DNA of 64,000 bases, from contig NZ_CP011427.1 of NCBI RefSeq assembly GCF_001506165.1, positions 2,232,001 to 2,296,000 on the forward strand, read 5' to 3'. The stretch comes from Pantoea vagans (GTDB taxonomy: Bacteria > Pseudomonadota > Gammaproteobacteria > Enterobacterales > Enterobacteriaceae). Position 1 is the first letter of the stretch. Each line of letters begins with the position of its first letter. Below, in pieces: positions 1 through 10,197 of this stretch. The position numbers and the translations under genes are program-made. The notes under the pieces were generated by a model, which made no database searches, was not told where the DNA came from, and worked only from the letters and a program-made list of their open reading frames with translations.

Positions 1-1950
1 TACGGGTGCGTTGAATCAAGGTACGCAGACTGGCGCCCTGCTTCGGCAGTGCCTGCTCCAGCTGAGAGGGATCAACGCCCTGCTCTGACAACAAACGCAG
101 CCACTCACGCGTTAATGTGGCACGGCCTTTTGGAGAATGGATACGGTTGCGGGTAATTTTCATGGATGGGCACATCGGGCTGCGCGCATCAAAGTTGAAG
201 CATAAACCGTTACCGTTGCACTCCATGGCTCCCCGCCAGTCGTTACGCACGGTGACCGGGATCTGGCGATCATAGGTGCCACGTTTGACGGCATCCACCT
301 GCATCATCGGCTCACTGCAGCCAAAAGGTGTGCAGATTTTGCCAGGATTCATGCGATTATCCGGGTCAAAAGCGGCTTTGATGCGTCGCAGTTCGTTGAA
401 CAGGGTTTCACCGAAGAAGGCTGGACTGTACTGGGCGCGGAAACCTTTGCCGTGCTCGCCCCACAGTAATCCGCCGTAGCGAGCCGTTAGCGCCACCACT
501 TCATCGGAGATTTGTTTCATTAATAGCTCTTGCTGCGGGTCGCACATATCCAGCGCCGGGCGCACGTGCAGCACCCCCGCATCAACGTGACCAAACATGC
601 CATAGCTCAAACCATGGCTGTCGAGTAAGGCACGGAAATCGACAATGTAATCGGCTAACTGCTCTGGTGGGACAGCGGTATCCTCGACAAACGGAATCGG
701 CTTGGCACGCCCTTTCGCGTTACCCAACAGGCCTACGGCTTTTTTGCGCATATTGTAGATGCGCTCAATGCCGCCCAAATCGTTACACAGCTGATAGCCA
801 ATCACGCCGCCTTGCTGTTGCTGCATCAGCTCATCCAGCCGTGCACACAAACTCTTGACCTGGTGTTCAATCAGTTCACCATCGTCACCGGCAAATTCAA
901 CGATGTTCAGGCCGAGCATCTCTTTGTCAGGCACATCAGTAATCAGCTCTTTCACTGAATGCCACACGATATCTTCGCGCGCCAGGTTCAGCACTTTTGA
1001 ATCCACGGTTTCGACAGACAGTGCTTTGGCTTCGACCATAAAGGGCGCATTACGCAGCGCGGAGTCAAACGAGTCATATTTGATATTGACGAGATGCCGT
1101 ACTTTCGGAATGGGTGTGATATCGAGGCGCGCTTCGGTGATGAAGGCCAGCGTCCCCTCGGCACCACACAACAAGCGCGTCAGGTCAAAGGTTTGCAAAT
1201 CATCACTGAACACGTGACGCAGGTCGTAGCCCGTCAGGAAGCGGTTCAGTTTGGGGAATTTTTCCAGAATCAGCTCGCGCTGACCGCGGCAACGATTGAG
1301 CACTTCATGATAGATGCGCCCTTCCGCAGTCGGGGTGGCGGCCATTTGCTCTGCCAGCGTGGTCGGCATCGCGCGGGTATCAAGAATATCGCCGCCGATT
1401 AATACGGCGCGCAAACCTTCAACGTGATCGGAGGTTTTGCCATACACCAGAGAGCCTTGACCAGAAGCATCGGTGTTTATCATGCCCCCTAAGGTCGCGC
1501 GGTTACTGGTAGAGAGTTCAGGCGAGAAGAAAAAGCCATAAGGCTTCAGCCAGGCATTCAGTTGATCTTTCACCACGCCCGCTTCAACGCGCACCCAACC
1601 CTGTTCAGGATTAATTTCCAGGATGCGATTCATATAGCGCGACATGTCGACCACGATACCCTGATTCAGTGATTGACCATTCGTGCCGGTGCCCCCCCGC
1701 GTGGGGCGAAGGTCAGGCTGCTGAACCGCTCCTCGCCAGCCAAACGCGCAATCAACGCGACATCGGCGGTCGAGCGTGGGAACAGCGCTGCATCAGGTAA
1801 CAGCTGATAAATGCTGTTATCGGTAGAAAGTGATAGCCGATCGGCATAGCTCGTGGCGGTATCACCGGTAAATCCTTGCTCTTTTAATGACTGCAGGAAT
1901 GTCAGCACCCGTTGAACGAGGCCGGGTGCCTGGGAAATCTGTGGGATCAT
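1..1950 (-). pseudogene. ydiJ: YdiJ-type FAD/FeS D-2-hydroxyacid (2-hydroxyglutarate) dehydrogenase, 5' part, frameshifted
   Basis: The encoded sequence matches E. coli YdiJ (about 1018 aa), a large fusion of an FAD-linked oxidase domain and a C-terminal FeS domain that oxidises D-2-hydroxyglutarate. Translation starts at MIPQISQAP and follows the family to the PCMH-type FAD motif PRGG. The frame then shifts in a run of seven G (minus strand, 1692-1698), giving a 94-aa product ending ...ARMVNH at 1666. With six G the protein continues as PRGGGTGTNGQSL. It then stays open, with family motifs such as STSNRATLGGMINTDASGQGS and FGHVDAGVLHVRPALDMCD, to the window edge near residue 650. The C-terminal third lies outside. 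Either this is a real null or phase-variable allele or a homopolymer sequencing error; the sequence alone cannot decide. Confidence 0.85.
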
Positions 1951-2153
1951 TATTGCGCGACCGAGATGTTGTAAACGTTTGCGTGGTTATTTTTTTCAAC
2001 CATTGGTTTTATCATATTTTTTTATCGCCTGCTGTTTTTTCAGGAAAGACCTCTGCGACACCTGCTTTTTTCTGTTTAATTTTCAGGAAATAGCTCATCA
2101 TTGATTAGGGCCCGTGCGGCCCACCATGAAGGATTAATTGAGGTCAAAACGTT

Positions 2154-3269
2154 GTGATGAAAAGCCTGCAACGCGGTATGGATCTACCGCAACTGCTGTT
2201 CTCGTTGATGTTCATACTGATCATGATCATCGCCTGCCTGTGGGTGGTACAACCCTTCATTCTGGGCTTTGCCTGGGCCAGCATGGTGGTGATTGCCACC
2301 TGGCCATTAATGATACGTTTGCAGCATCTGCTGTGGGGACGACGATCGCTGGCGGTGATCGCCATGACCATTCTGTTACTGCTGCTGTTTATTATTCCGA
2401 TAGCCCTGCTGGTGAGTAGCCTGATCGACAACAGCGCGCCGGTGATTGCCTGGGCCACGCAACGCCATCTGGTTTTCCCGGACTTTGTCTGGCTGCGTGA
2501 AATTCCATATGTCGGTAACAAAACCTACTCCAGCTACCACAAAATGGTCGATGGCGGCGGTACGGCGATTTTAAATCAGCTGCAACCTTACATTGGTCGC
2601 ACCACGGGCTTCTTTGTCGCACAGGCTGGCCACTTTGGCCGCTTTATGATCCACCTCGCTGTGATGCTGCTGTTTAGCGTGCTGCTTTACTGGCGCGGTG
2701 AACAAGTCGGTCATGGCATTCGCCACTTTGCTTATCGCATGGGCGGACGTCGCGGCGATGCGGCAGTGCTGTTGGCCGGACAAGCAATCCGTGCCGTGGC
2801 ATTGGGCGTGGTGGTGACAGCGCTGGTACAGGGTGTGCTGGGCGGCATTGGCCTGGCGATTTCCGGCATTCCTTATGCCACCTTGCTCACCGTGCTGATG
2901 ATTCTGACGTGCCTGGTGCAGCTTGGCCCGTTAGTGGTGCTGGTGCCGGCCATCATCTGGCTCTACTGGAGTGGTGATACGACCTGGGGCACCATATTAC
3001 TGGTGTGGAGTTGCGTGGTCGGCACGCTTGATAGCGTGCTGCGTCCGATGCTGATTCGTATGGGCGCAGATTTGCCGATGATTTTAATCCTCTCTGGCGT
3101 CATCGGTGGATTGATCGCCTTCGGCATGATCGGGCTGTTTATTGGACCGGTGGTGCTGGCGGTATCCTATCGTCTGGTTTCCGTGTGGATGCATGAAGCC
3201 CCCGCACCTGATGATGACCCGCAAACGGCAATTGAAGCGCTGGCCGAGCACGAAGAAGATCAACCGTAA
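2154..3269 (+). CDS. ydiK: AI-2E family inner-membrane transporter YdiK
   Basis: The 371-aa product is a polytopic membrane protein of the AI-2E/PerM transporter family and aligns along its whole length with E. coli YdiK. Hydrophobic pairs lie near residues 15-60 and 70-95. The family's conserved C-terminal half follows, with GDAAVLLAGQAIRAVALGVVVTALVQ, then QLGPLVVLVPAIIWLYW and RPMLIRMGADLPMILILSGVIGGL. The start may be GTG at 2154 or the ATG directly after it at 2157; GAGG at 2140-2143 is the ribosome site. The substrate is not established. It lies divergent to ydiJ, as in E. coli, and a terminator hairpin follows. Confidence 0.93.
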   Translation: MMKSLQRGMDLPQLLFSLMFILIMIIACLWVVQPFILGFAWASMVVIATWPLMIRLQHLLWGRRSLAVIAMTILLLLLFIIPIALLVSSLIDNSAPVIAWATQRHLVFPDFVWLREIPYVGNKTYSSYHKMVDGGGTAILNQLQPYIGRTTGFFVAQAGHFGRFMIHLAVMLLFSVLLYWRGEQVGHGIRHFAYRMGGRRGDAAVLLAGQAIRAVALGVVVTALVQGVLGGIGLAISGIPYATLLTVLMILTCLVQLGPLVVLVPAIIWLYWSGDTTWGTILLVWSCVVGTLDSVLRPMLIRMGADLPMILILSGVIGGLIAFGMIGLFIGPVVLAVSYRLVSVWMHEAPAPDDDPQTAIEALAEHEEDQP

Positions 3270-3287
3270 CGACTGACACCCTCCAAA

Positions 3288-3309
3288 ACGGTGCGTTAAC
3301 GCGCACCGT
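3288..3309 (+). terminator. Terminator hairpin after ydiK
   Basis: An 8-bp stem (ACGGTGCG / CGCACCGT) with a 6-nt loop lies 18 nt after the ydiK stop and is followed by a pyrimidine tract (CTCTCTCTTCTCT). It is probably a weak intrinsic terminator. Confidence 0.6.
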
Positions 3310-3532
3310 CTCTCTCTTCTCTCATTTGCCTTATGCGATGGCAATTAATGCCTGTTAATCGCCATCACTTAATTGCTTCCGTTACGCATTATTTTTCATA
3401 AGCGATTTTTAAGAAAAAACGCAGATTTGGCCTATTTAGGAGAGTTTCGCTAACGGAATGATTATTTTTCGCACTGAATCATCAGGCTAAACCGGTGAAA
3501 AAGGCCACGAAAGATTATCAGCTTTAAACTAA

Positions 3533-3546
3533 TAAGAGGATTCTTA
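3533..3546 (+). promoter_or_regulatory. RcsB (RcsAB-type) box upstream of rprA
   Basis: TAAGAGGATTCTTA matches 11 of 14 positions of the RcsAB box TAAGAATATTCCTA. It lies about 30-45 bp before the inferred 5' end of RprA, next to where the -35 would be. In E. coli rprA is the classic target of the Rcs envelope-stress phosphorelay. A TG-containing -10-like stretch (TGTGAATAAC) follows at 3564-3573. Confidence 0.75.
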
Positions 3547-3577
3547 AAGACGCCAGCAGGCGGTGTGAATAACATGA

Positions 3578-3690
3578 ATCCTAAGTTTGAGATCAAACCA
3601 CTGATTTTTAAACAACCTTTTTCCCCTGAGTAAAGTAAAGAATTGCTGTGTGTAGTCTTTGCCCATCCCCTGTGATGGGCTTTTTTTTTT
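3578..3690 (+). ncRNA. rprA: RprA small regulatory RNA
   Basis: The 3' half is nearly identical to E. coli RprA: CCCCTGAGT, then AATTGCTGTGTGTAGTCTTT, then the terminator stem GCCCATC / GATGGGC with a ten-T tail. A 5' hairpin (GTTTGA / TCAAAC) replaces the AU-rich one of E. coli. RprA is an Hfq-dependent sRNA that activates translation of rpoS mRNA. Position between ydiK and ppsA is conserved. The 5' end is inferred from the -10-like stretch and may be off by several bases; the 3' end is firm. Confidence 0.9.
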
Positions 3691-3711
3691 GCATTTTTTA
3701 TGCATAAACAA

Positions 3712-3732
3712 AAGGCCAGCAGAGCTGGCCTT
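3712..3732 (-). terminator. Terminator of ppsA
   Basis: A perfect 9-bp stem (AAGGCCAGC / GCTGGCCTT) with a 3-nt loop is followed on the minus strand by TTTGTTT. It lies about 60 nt beyond the ppsA stop and separates ppsA from the convergent rprA. Confidence 0.8.
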
Positions 3733-3790
3733 GATGATTTCAGCAAGGACACTTCAGAATCTTACTGAAAGCGTCCTAATTAATAGCTGA

Positions 3791-6178
3791 CTAAGATTTT
3801 GCAGCATCCAGCTCAGCCAGATTCAACCAGGTTTGCACCACGGTATCTGGATTGAGTGACAGGCTATCAATGCCCTGATCCATCAACCAGGCGGCAAAGT
3901 CCTCATGATCTGACGGCCCCTGCCCACAGATACCGACGTACTTACCCTGCTTCTTCGCGGCCTGAATCGACATCGACAGCAGCGCTTTAACCGCCTCGTT
4001 ACGCTCATCGAACAGCGCAGACACCACGCCGGAATCACGATCCAGCCCCAGCGCCAGCTGGGTCATATCGTTCGAACCGATAGAGAAGCCGTCGAAATAC
4101 TGCAGGAACTGTTCCGCCAGCAAGGCATTAGAAGGAATCTCACACATCATGATCACCTTCAGGCCATTCTCGCCACGTTTCAGACCCTGCTTGCCTAGCT
4201 CTTCCACAACGGCGGCAGCCTGGTCTACGGTACGCACAAACGGAATCATAATTTCGACGTTAGTCAGACCCATCTCGTTACGCACCCGCTTCACTGCTGC
4301 GCACTCTAACGCGAAACAGTCACGGAAGCTGTCCGCCACATAGCGACCCGCCCCACGGAAGCCCAGCATCGGGTTCTCTTCTTCAGGCTCATAACGCTCC
4401 CCCCCCACGAGGTTAGCGTATTCGTTGGATTTGAAGTCAGAGAGACGCACAATAACGCGTTTTGGCGCAAAGGCCGCACCCAGCGTGGCAATTCCCTCGG
4501 TCAGGCGCGCAATGTAGAATTCAACCGGATCGTCAAACCCTTTCATCATCTGACGAATCTGCTGCTGAATCTCTGGCGTCTGCTGGTCAAATTCCAGCAG
4601 CGCTTTTGGATGCACGCCGATCATACGGTTGATGATGAATTCCAGACGCGCCAGCCCGACCCCCTCATTGGGCAGGCAAGCAAAATCAAATGCACGATCG
4701 GGGTTACCGACGTTCATCATAATCTTCAGTGGCAGATCGGGCATGGTATCCACTTGTGAGCTGGTGACTTCAAAGTCCAGCAGATCCTGGTAAACGTAGC
4801 CGGTGTCGCCCTCCGCACAAGTGACCGTCACCTTATGGCCATCTTTGAGATGATCTGTCGCATCGCCACATCCCACCACCGCAGGAATACCCAGTTCACG
4901 TGCGATGATCGCGGCATGGCAAGTACGCCCACCACGGTTGGTAACAATCGCTGAGGCTTTCTTCATGATCGGCTCCCAATCCGGGTCCGTCATGTCGGTC
5001 ACCAGCACGTCACCTTTCTCGATACGATGCATTTCGCTGATATCGTGAATCACCTTCACTTCACCCGCGCCAATACGATGTCCGATGGCTCGGCCTTCGA
5101 CCAGCACTTTGCCTTTGCCCTGCAAGGTGTAGCGTTCCATCACCTGACCATTGGAACGGACAGTCTCCGGACGGGCCTGCACGATAAACAGCTTGCCGGT
5201 GTGACCATCTTTTGCCCACTCAATATCCATTGGGCGTTTGTAGTGCTGCTCAATCAACACCGCCTGACGCGCCAGATCTTGCACTTCGTCATCGGTCAGG
5301 CTGAAGCGGTCACGCTGTTCTTGATCGACATCTTCAATCCGCACCTGCTCCCCATGCTCTTGGGAATCGGCATACACCATGCGAATTTTTTTCGAGCCCA
5401 TGGTTCGGCGTACAATCGCCGGGCGGTTAGCCGCCAGCGTCGGTTTATGCACGTAAAATTCGTCTGGGTTAACCGCGCCCTGCACCACCATCTCACCCAG
5501 ACCGAACGCCGAGGTGATAAACACCACCTGGTCGAAACCGGACTCGGTATCTATGGTGAACATCACCCCCGATGAAGCGAGGTCCGATCGCACCATGCGC
5601 TGAATCCCGGCCGACAACGCCACACCGCGATGGTCGTAGCCTTGATGCACACGATAGGAGATCGCACGGTCGTTAAACAAAGAAGCATAAACGTGCTTCA
5701 CGGCCACCAGCACCGCGTCAAATCCCTGCACGTTGAGGAATGTCTCTTGTTGACCGGCGAACGAGGCATCGGGCATATCTTCCGCCGTTGCAGAAGAACG
5801 CACCGCAAACGAAGCGTCGGGGTCATCAGAAGAGAGCTGCTCATAGGCTGTTCGTATCGCCTCTTCCAGTTCAGGCAAGAATGGCGTATCAACAACCCAT
5901 TGACGAATTTGTTTGCCAGCTTTCGCCAGCTCTTCCACATCATCAATATCCGTAACGTCCAGCAAATCATAAATACGCTGGTTCAGTCCGCTTTGGTCGA
6001 GAAACAGATTAAAAGCGTAAGATGTCGTCGCATAACCGTTTGGCACGGATACGCCCAGAGACGACAAGTTCGTAATCATTTCTCCCAGGGAAGCATTCTT
6101 GCCCCCCACCCGATCAACATCATGCATGCCAAGCTGGTTGTACCAGAGCACTAGCGACTGTTGGTCTTGATTGGACAT
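3791..6178 (-). CDS. ppsA: Phosphoenolpyruvate synthase
   Basis: This 795-aa enzyme converts pyruvate, ATP and water to PEP, AMP and phosphate, the first step of gluconeogenesis from three-carbon compounds. Three domains are visible. The N-terminal ATP-grasp pyruvate-binding domain includes [10 protein letters not shown] and [21 protein letters not shown]. The swivelling phosphohistidine domain has [14 protein letters not shown] near residue 420. The C-terminal PEP-binding TIM barrel has [17 protein letters not shown] and the catalytic cysteine in CGQGPSDH. Length agrees with E. coli (792 aa). The divergent ppsR regulates it by phosphorylation, and a Cra-type site lies about 95 bp upstream of the start. 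Confidence 0.98.
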   Translation of the reverse strand: MSNQDQQSLVLWYNQLGMHDVDRVGGKNASLGEMITNLSSLGVSVPNGYATTSYAFNLFLDQSGLNQRIYDLLDVTDIDDVEELAKAGKQIRQWVVDTPFLPELEEAIRTAYEQLSSDDPDASFAVRSSATAEDMPDASFAGQQETFLNVQGFDAVLVAVKHVYASLFNDRAISYRVHQGYDHRGVALSAGIQRMVRSDLASSGVMFTIDTESGFDQVVFITSAFGLGEMVVQGAVNPDEFYVHKPTLAANRPAIVRRTMGSKKIRMVYADSQEHGEQVRIEDVDQEQRDRFSLTDDEVQDLARQAVLIEQHYKRPMDIEWAKDGHTGKLFIVQARPETVRSNGQVMERYTLQGKGKVLVEGRAIGHRIGAGEVKVIHDISEMHRIEKGDVLVTDMTDPDWEPIMKKASAIVTNRGGRTCHAAIIARELGIPAVVGCGDATDHLKDGHKVTVTCAEGDTGYVYQDLLDFEVTSSQVDTMPDLPLKIMMNVGNPDRAFDFACLPNEGVGLARLEFIINRMIGVHPKALLEFDQQTPEIQQQIRQMMKGFDDPVEFYIARLTEGIATLGAAFAPKRVIVRLSDFKSNEYANLVGGERYEPEEENPMLGFRGAGRYVADSFRDCFALECAAVKRVRNEMGLTNVEIMIPFVRTVDQAAAVVEELGKQGLKRGENGLKVIMMCEIPSNALLAEQFLQYFDGFSIGSNDMTQLALGLDRDSGVVSALFDERNEAVKALLSMSIQAAKKQGKYVGICGQGPSDHEDFAAWLMDQGIDSLSLNPDTVVQTWLNLAELDAAKS

Positions 6179-6272
6179 TGAGATTATCCTTCATTTAAAT
6201 GATTGGAGCACATGGAACAATTTGCTATTCGCCAAAACAGCCTGGCACAATCAATAAATAAAGACTAAGTGT

Positions 6273-6284
6273 TGAATCGTTAAA
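6273..6284 (+). promoter_or_regulatory. Candidate Cra (FruR) site in the ppsA-ppsR interval
   Basis: TGAATCGTTAAA fits the Cra consensus TGAAWCGNTNNA at every fixed position. It lies 95 bp upstream of the ppsA start. Cra activates ppsA in E. coli, so this is the expected regulator. The rest of 6179-6628 is AT-rich promoter DNA for the divergent pair, with no gene seen. Confidence 0.65.
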
Positions 6285-6628
6285 GCAGAAAAAGAAACGC
6301 AAAATCGGATTAGTACCCGTCATAAATCGAGTTGCGCAACAGGCTTATTAACCGACCGCAAATGGCTACAGTGATATTTTTCCCTTTTTCAGAGGGTTAG
6401 AGATTGCTTTTCGTTGCGCAACAGCATCAGACTTTATTTCCCAGATTAAATGGAAAATGCGAGTAAATAGCGTTTTTCAAAACAGCATTTCATCTAATAT
6501 TCCCTTTTGAAGAACAGCCTTGTGTGATGTGACCGTCACTGATATGGATATTTCATTTTATTTTTAATTAAAATGAAATATTGGCAGTGAGATTGTTATG
6601 TAAAAGTAAATGAGAGGATTGCTTGCCT

Positions 6629-7456
6629 ATGAGCACTGAACGCAGTGTGTTCTACATTTCAGATGGCACCGCCATTACCGCTGAAGTTTTGGGGCACGCA
6701 GTGCTCTCACAATTTCCCGTTAGCACTAACAGTGTCACCCTGCCTTTTGTTGAGAATGTCCAGCGCGCGCAGGCGGTTAAAGCGCAAATTAATGCTTTGT
6801 ACCAGCAGAGTGGCGTGCGTCCGTTAGTGTTTTTCTCAATTGTGACGCCTGACGTCCGCGAGATCATTCTGGAGAGTGAAGGCTTCTGTCAGGACATCGT
6901 GCAGGCACTGGTCGCCCCGTTGCAAAGCGAACTCGGTGTAGCTTCGATGCCCGTGGCGCATCGTACTCACGGGCTGACTGCCAGCAATCTGGGCAAATAT
7001 GATGCGCGTATCGCCGCGATTGATTACACCCTGGCCCACGATGATGGTATTTCTCTGCGCGGTCTGGAAGATGCACAGGTCATTCTGCTTGGCGTCTCGC
7101 GCTGTGGCAAAACGCCGACCAGCCTCTATCTGGCGATGCAGTTTGGTGTGCGTGCGGCAAACTACCCCTTTATCGCGGATGACATGGATAATCTAAAATT
7201 ACCCCCCGCATTACGCGCACATCAGCATAAGCTCTTTGGATTAACCATCGATCCCGAGCGCCTGGCGGCGATCCGTCAGGAGCGCGCCGAAAATACCCGG
7301 TATGCGTCAATGCGTCAGTGCCGCCTTGAAGTGGGTGAAGTCGAAGCGTTGTTCCGTACCCATCAAATTCGCTACCTCAACAGTACCAACTATTCGGTCG
7401 AGGAGATTGCCACCAAAATCCTCGACATTATGGGGCTGCGCCGCAGCATGTATTAG
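6629..7456 (+). CDS. ppsR: PEP synthase regulatory protein (bifunctional kinase/pyrophosphorylase)
   Basis: The 275-aa DUF299-family protein inactivates PpsA by ADP-dependent phosphorylation of an active-site threonine and reactivates it by Pi-dependent dephosphorylation. The N-terminus [24 protein letters not shown] and the P-loop [11 protein letters not shown] near residue 150 are family hallmarks; the C-terminus ends in the conserved [20 protein letters not shown]. An in-frame TTG lies two codons upstream, but ATG at 6629 is correctly spaced from TGAGAGGA and is preferred. It is divergent from its target ppsA. Confidence 0.97.
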   Translation: MSTERSVFYISDGTAITAEVLGHAVLSQFPVSTNSVTLPFVENVQRAQAVKAQINALYQQSGVRPLVFFSIVTPDVREIILESEGFCQDIVQALVAPLQSELGVASMPVAHRTHGLTASNLGKYDARIAAIDYTLAHDDGISLRGLEDAQVILLGVSRCGKTPTSLYLAMQFGVRAANYPFIADDMDNLKLPPALRAHQHKLFGLTIDPERLAAIRQERAENTRYASMRQCRLEVGEVEALFRTHQIRYLNSTNYSVEEIATKILDIMGLRRSMY

Positions 7457-7461
7457 CGTGT

Positions 7462-7485
7462 AAGCCAGGCCGTAAAGCCTGGCTT
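7462..7485 (+). terminator. Hairpin after ppsR
   Basis: A 9-bp perfect stem (AAGCCAGGC / GCCTGGCTT) with loop CGTAAA starts 5 nt after the ppsR stop. The following tract is T-poor (CCGTCTTG), so termination may be partial. Confidence 0.6.
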
Positions 7486-7605
7486 CCGTCTTGAATAACT
7501 TTCCTTTCTTTTTAGCGGGTTGAATTCGCGAGCTATTGGTTTATTGTGACCACCATCACTTCCCGGTATTTCACCGCTGCGAAGAACAGAATTTTGAGAG
7601 TCCCA

Positions 7606-8652
7606 ATGAACAAGACTGATGAACTGCGTACTGCGCGCATCGGCAGCCTGCTAACGCCAGCGGCCCTCGCGCAAGAACACCCTATTTCGGCGGAGATTGC
7701 CGCTAACGTCACCGCTGCGCGCCAGCGCATTGCCCGTATCCTGACGGGTGAAGACCCGCGCCTGCTGGTGATTATCGGTCCGTGCTCATTGCACGATCCC
7801 AAAGCGGCGATTGAATACGCCGAACGCCTGAATCTCTTGCGTGAGCGCTACAAAGATCGCCTTGAAATTGTAATGCGCGCCTATTTTGAGAAGCCGCGCA
7901 CTGTGGTGGGTTGGAAAGGTTTGATTTCTGATCCTGATCTCGACGGCAGTTTTGACGTCAACCGCGGCATCGCTATCGCCCGCAAACTGCTGCTGGATAT
8001 CAATGCACTGGGGATGCCGACCGCCACCGAATTTCTCGATATGGTGATCGGCCAGTTTATTGCCGACCTGATCAGCTGGGGCGCTATTGGCGCACGCACA
8101 ACGGAAAGTCAGATCCACCGTGAAATGGCCTCGGCACTCTCCTGTCCGGTGGGTTTCAAGAACGGTACCGATGGCAACGTGCAGATCGCTGTAGATGCGA
8201 TTCGCGCTTCTCGCGCCAGCCATATGTTCCTCTCGCCGGATAAACATGGCCAGATGACGATTTACCAGACCAGCGGCAATCCGCACGGCCATGTGATCCT
8301 GCGTGGCGGTAAGCAGCCCAATTACCATGCTGAAGATGTGGCGGCAGCAGCAGCGAACCTGCGTGATTTCAACTTGCCTGAGCAGTTGATTATCGACTTC
8401 AGCCACGGTAATTGCCTGAAGCAGCATCGCCGCCAGCGCGACGTCGCGGATGACATCGCCGCGCAGATTCGCCAGGGTTCACGTGCTGTTGCGGGTGTGA
8501 TGATTGAGAGTTTCCTGCAGGAAGGTAACCAGAAGGTGGTGGGCGGTGAACCCTTAACTTACGGGCAGTCCATTACCGATCCCTGCCTTGGCTGGGAAGA
8601 TAGTGAAGAAGTGCTGGAGAAACTGGCTGCCGCGGTAGACAGCCGTTTCTAA
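7606..8652 (+). CDS. aroH: 3-deoxy-7-phosphoheptulonate (DAHP) synthase, AroH type
   Basis: The 348-aa class I DAHP synthase condenses PEP and erythrose 4-phosphate, the first step of the shikimate pathway. It aligns with E. coli AroH from MNKTDELRTARI to WEDSEEVLEKLAAAVDSRF. It has the PEP/metal motifs LVIIGPCSLHD, KPRTVVGWKG, GARTTESQIHREMASALSCPVGFKNGTDG and DFSHGNC. An in-frame ATG at 7546 would add 20 residues without family support, so ATG 7606 after TGAGAG is chosen. The neighbourhood is that of aroH rather than aroF or aroG. I could not find a TrpR operator upstream, so tryptophan control is assumed from the family only. Confidence 0.95.
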   Translation: MNKTDELRTARIGSLLTPAALAQEHPISAEIAANVTAARQRIARILTGEDPRLLVIIGPCSLHDPKAAIEYAERLNLLRERYKDRLEIVMRAYFEKPRTVVGWKGLISDPDLDGSFDVNRGIAIARKLLLDINALGMPTATEFLDMVIGQFIADLISWGAIGARTTESQIHREMASALSCPVGFKNGTDGNVQIAVDAIRASRASHMFLSPDKHGQMTIYQTSGNPHGHVILRGGKQPNYHAEDVAAAAANLRDFNLPEQLIIDFSHGNCLKQHRRQRDVADDIAAQIRQGSRAVAGVMIESFLQEGNQKVVGGEPLTYGQSITDPCLGWEDSEEVLEKLAAAVDSRF

Positions 8653-8657
8653 TTAAT

Positions 8658-10097
8658 TTAGCTGGAGCAACTCACTTCCAGCGTTTTGCCCCACTCGGGT
8701 GGCCGTTGGCGCAACTGCGCGCTAACGGCTGCATCACTAAACGGCTGCTGCAATGCCAGATGCAAGGTTTCCAACGCCGCAGTTTCCCCTTTCTCGACCT
8801 CTTCGATAACCTGCTGAGCCAGATAATTACGCAATACCAGCGCGGGATTAGCGGCTTTCATTACCGTTTGACGCTGTTCATCCGTCGTTTCATCTTGCAG
8901 CAGTCGTTGGCGATAAGTGTCATACCAGCGATCAAACGCCTCACGATCGATAAACTCATCGCGCAGCGGTGAACGGCTCTCCTGCTGTTGCGTATCGCTT
9001 AACAAACGGAACGTCAGCGTATAATCACTGTGTTCTTGCGTCATCAACTCCAGCAGCGAGGTGAGAATGGCGTTGTCATTCGCATCCGCGGTTAACAGCC
9101 CCAGCTTGGCACGCATCTTCTCACCCCAAACCCGCATCAGTTCGGTTTCATATTGACTCAGCGCCTGTTTGAGCTGATCCGTGGTCATTAACCCTGACAG
9201 AGCATGCGCCAGACGGTTGAGGTTCCACAGCCCAATCATCGGCTGGTTCTCAAACGCATAGCGGCCTTGATAATCACTGTGATTGCAGATGAAATCGGGC
9301 TGGTAATCGTCCAGGAAGCCGTAAGGACCGTAATCCAGTGTTAATCCAAGAATCGACATGTTGTCGGTGTTCATCACGCCGTGTGCAAAGCCGACACTCT
9401 GCCAGTGAGCGATCAGGCTCGCGGTACGTTTGACGATGTCGCTGAACCAAAGCTGATAGCGGTCAGCCTGATCGCGTAACTGCGGCCAGTGATGGTGAAT
9501 GGCATAATCCGCCAGTTGGCGCACCTTCTCCTGTTCACCACCATAATAGAAGTGTTCGAAATGGCCGAAGCGCAGGTGGCTCTCCGCGATGCGCATCAGC
9601 ATGGCGCCGCGCTCTTGGGTTTCACGCAACACTGGCTCTTCACCAATCGCCAGTGCCAGGGCACGCGTGGTGGGAATACCAAGGTGGTGCAATGCTTCGG
9701 AAGCCAGAAATTCACGCACGCTGGAGCGGATGACCGCGCGGCCATCGCCCATGCGTGAGTAAGGAGTGAGTCCCGCGCCTTTGAGGTGCCAGTCGAGTTT
9801 GCGCCCATTTTCCAGCTGCTGTTCGCCCAGCAAAATACCTCGACCATCACCTAACTGTCCGGCCCAGACGCCAAACTGATGGCCACTGTAGACCTGAGCC
9901 AGCGGTGCCATACCCGGCAGTAATTCACGACCGCTCCATACGCCATGGCCTTCGCCTTGAAACAGGTTTGGCTCCAGCCCCATTTCAGCCGCCAGCGGCG
10001 CATTGTGATAAAACAAGCGCCCACCTGCTAAGGGGGTCGGGGCCAGCGCGGTGTAAAAGCCCGGCAACTCTTGCTGCCAGCTATTGATAAATTGCAT
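8658..10097 (-). CDS. selO: Protein adenylyltransferase SelO (YdiU)
   Basis: The 479-aa SelO/YdiU pseudokinase transfers AMP from ATP to Ser, Thr or Tyr of target proteins and is linked to oxidative stress. The inverted kinase fold is recognisable: [26 protein letters not shown], then [25 protein letters not shown] and the metal-binding segment [28 protein letters not shown]. The C-terminus EVSCSS keeps the cysteine that replaces selenocysteine in bacteria. An upstream in-frame start at 10136 would add 13 residues; ATG 10097 is better placed after CTGGAG and matches E. coli. It converges on aroH with 5 bp between stops. Confidence 0.96.
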   Translation of the reverse strand: MQFINSWQQELPGFYTALAPTPLAGGRLFYHNAPLAAEMGLEPNLFQGEGHGVWSGRELLPGMAPLAQVYSGHQFGVWAGQLGDGRGILLGEQQLENGRKLDWHLKGAGLTPYSRMGDGRAVIRSSVREFLASEALHHLGIPTTRALALAIGEEPVLRETQERGAMLMRIAESHLRFGHFEHFYYGGEQEKVRQLADYAIHHHWPQLRDQADRYQLWFSDIVKRTASLIAHWQSVGFAHGVMNTDNMSILGLTLDYGPYGFLDDYQPDFICNHSDYQGRYAFENQPMIGLWNLNRLAHALSGLMTTDQLKQALSQYETELMRVWGEKMRAKLGLLTADANDNAILTSLLELMTQEHSDYTLTFRLLSDTQQQESRSPLRDEFIDREAFDRWYDTYRQRLLQDETTDEQRQTVMKAANPALVLRNYLAQQVIEEVEKGETAALETLHLALQQPFSDAAVSAQLRQRPPEWGKTLEVSCSS

Positions 10098-10197
10098 TAA
10101 TACTCCAGTAGATGCATGTGTGCAACGCACCGACATTGAGTGTATCGAAGTGAGGTTTAGTGTAACGCTGACACGAGGTGGAGAACAGGTGAAAGGA

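Noticed and set aside
7486-7605. Search for a TrpR operator before aroH
   Set aside because: No segment resembling the symmetrical CTAGT-type operator could be found, so tryptophan repression is not claimed from sequence.
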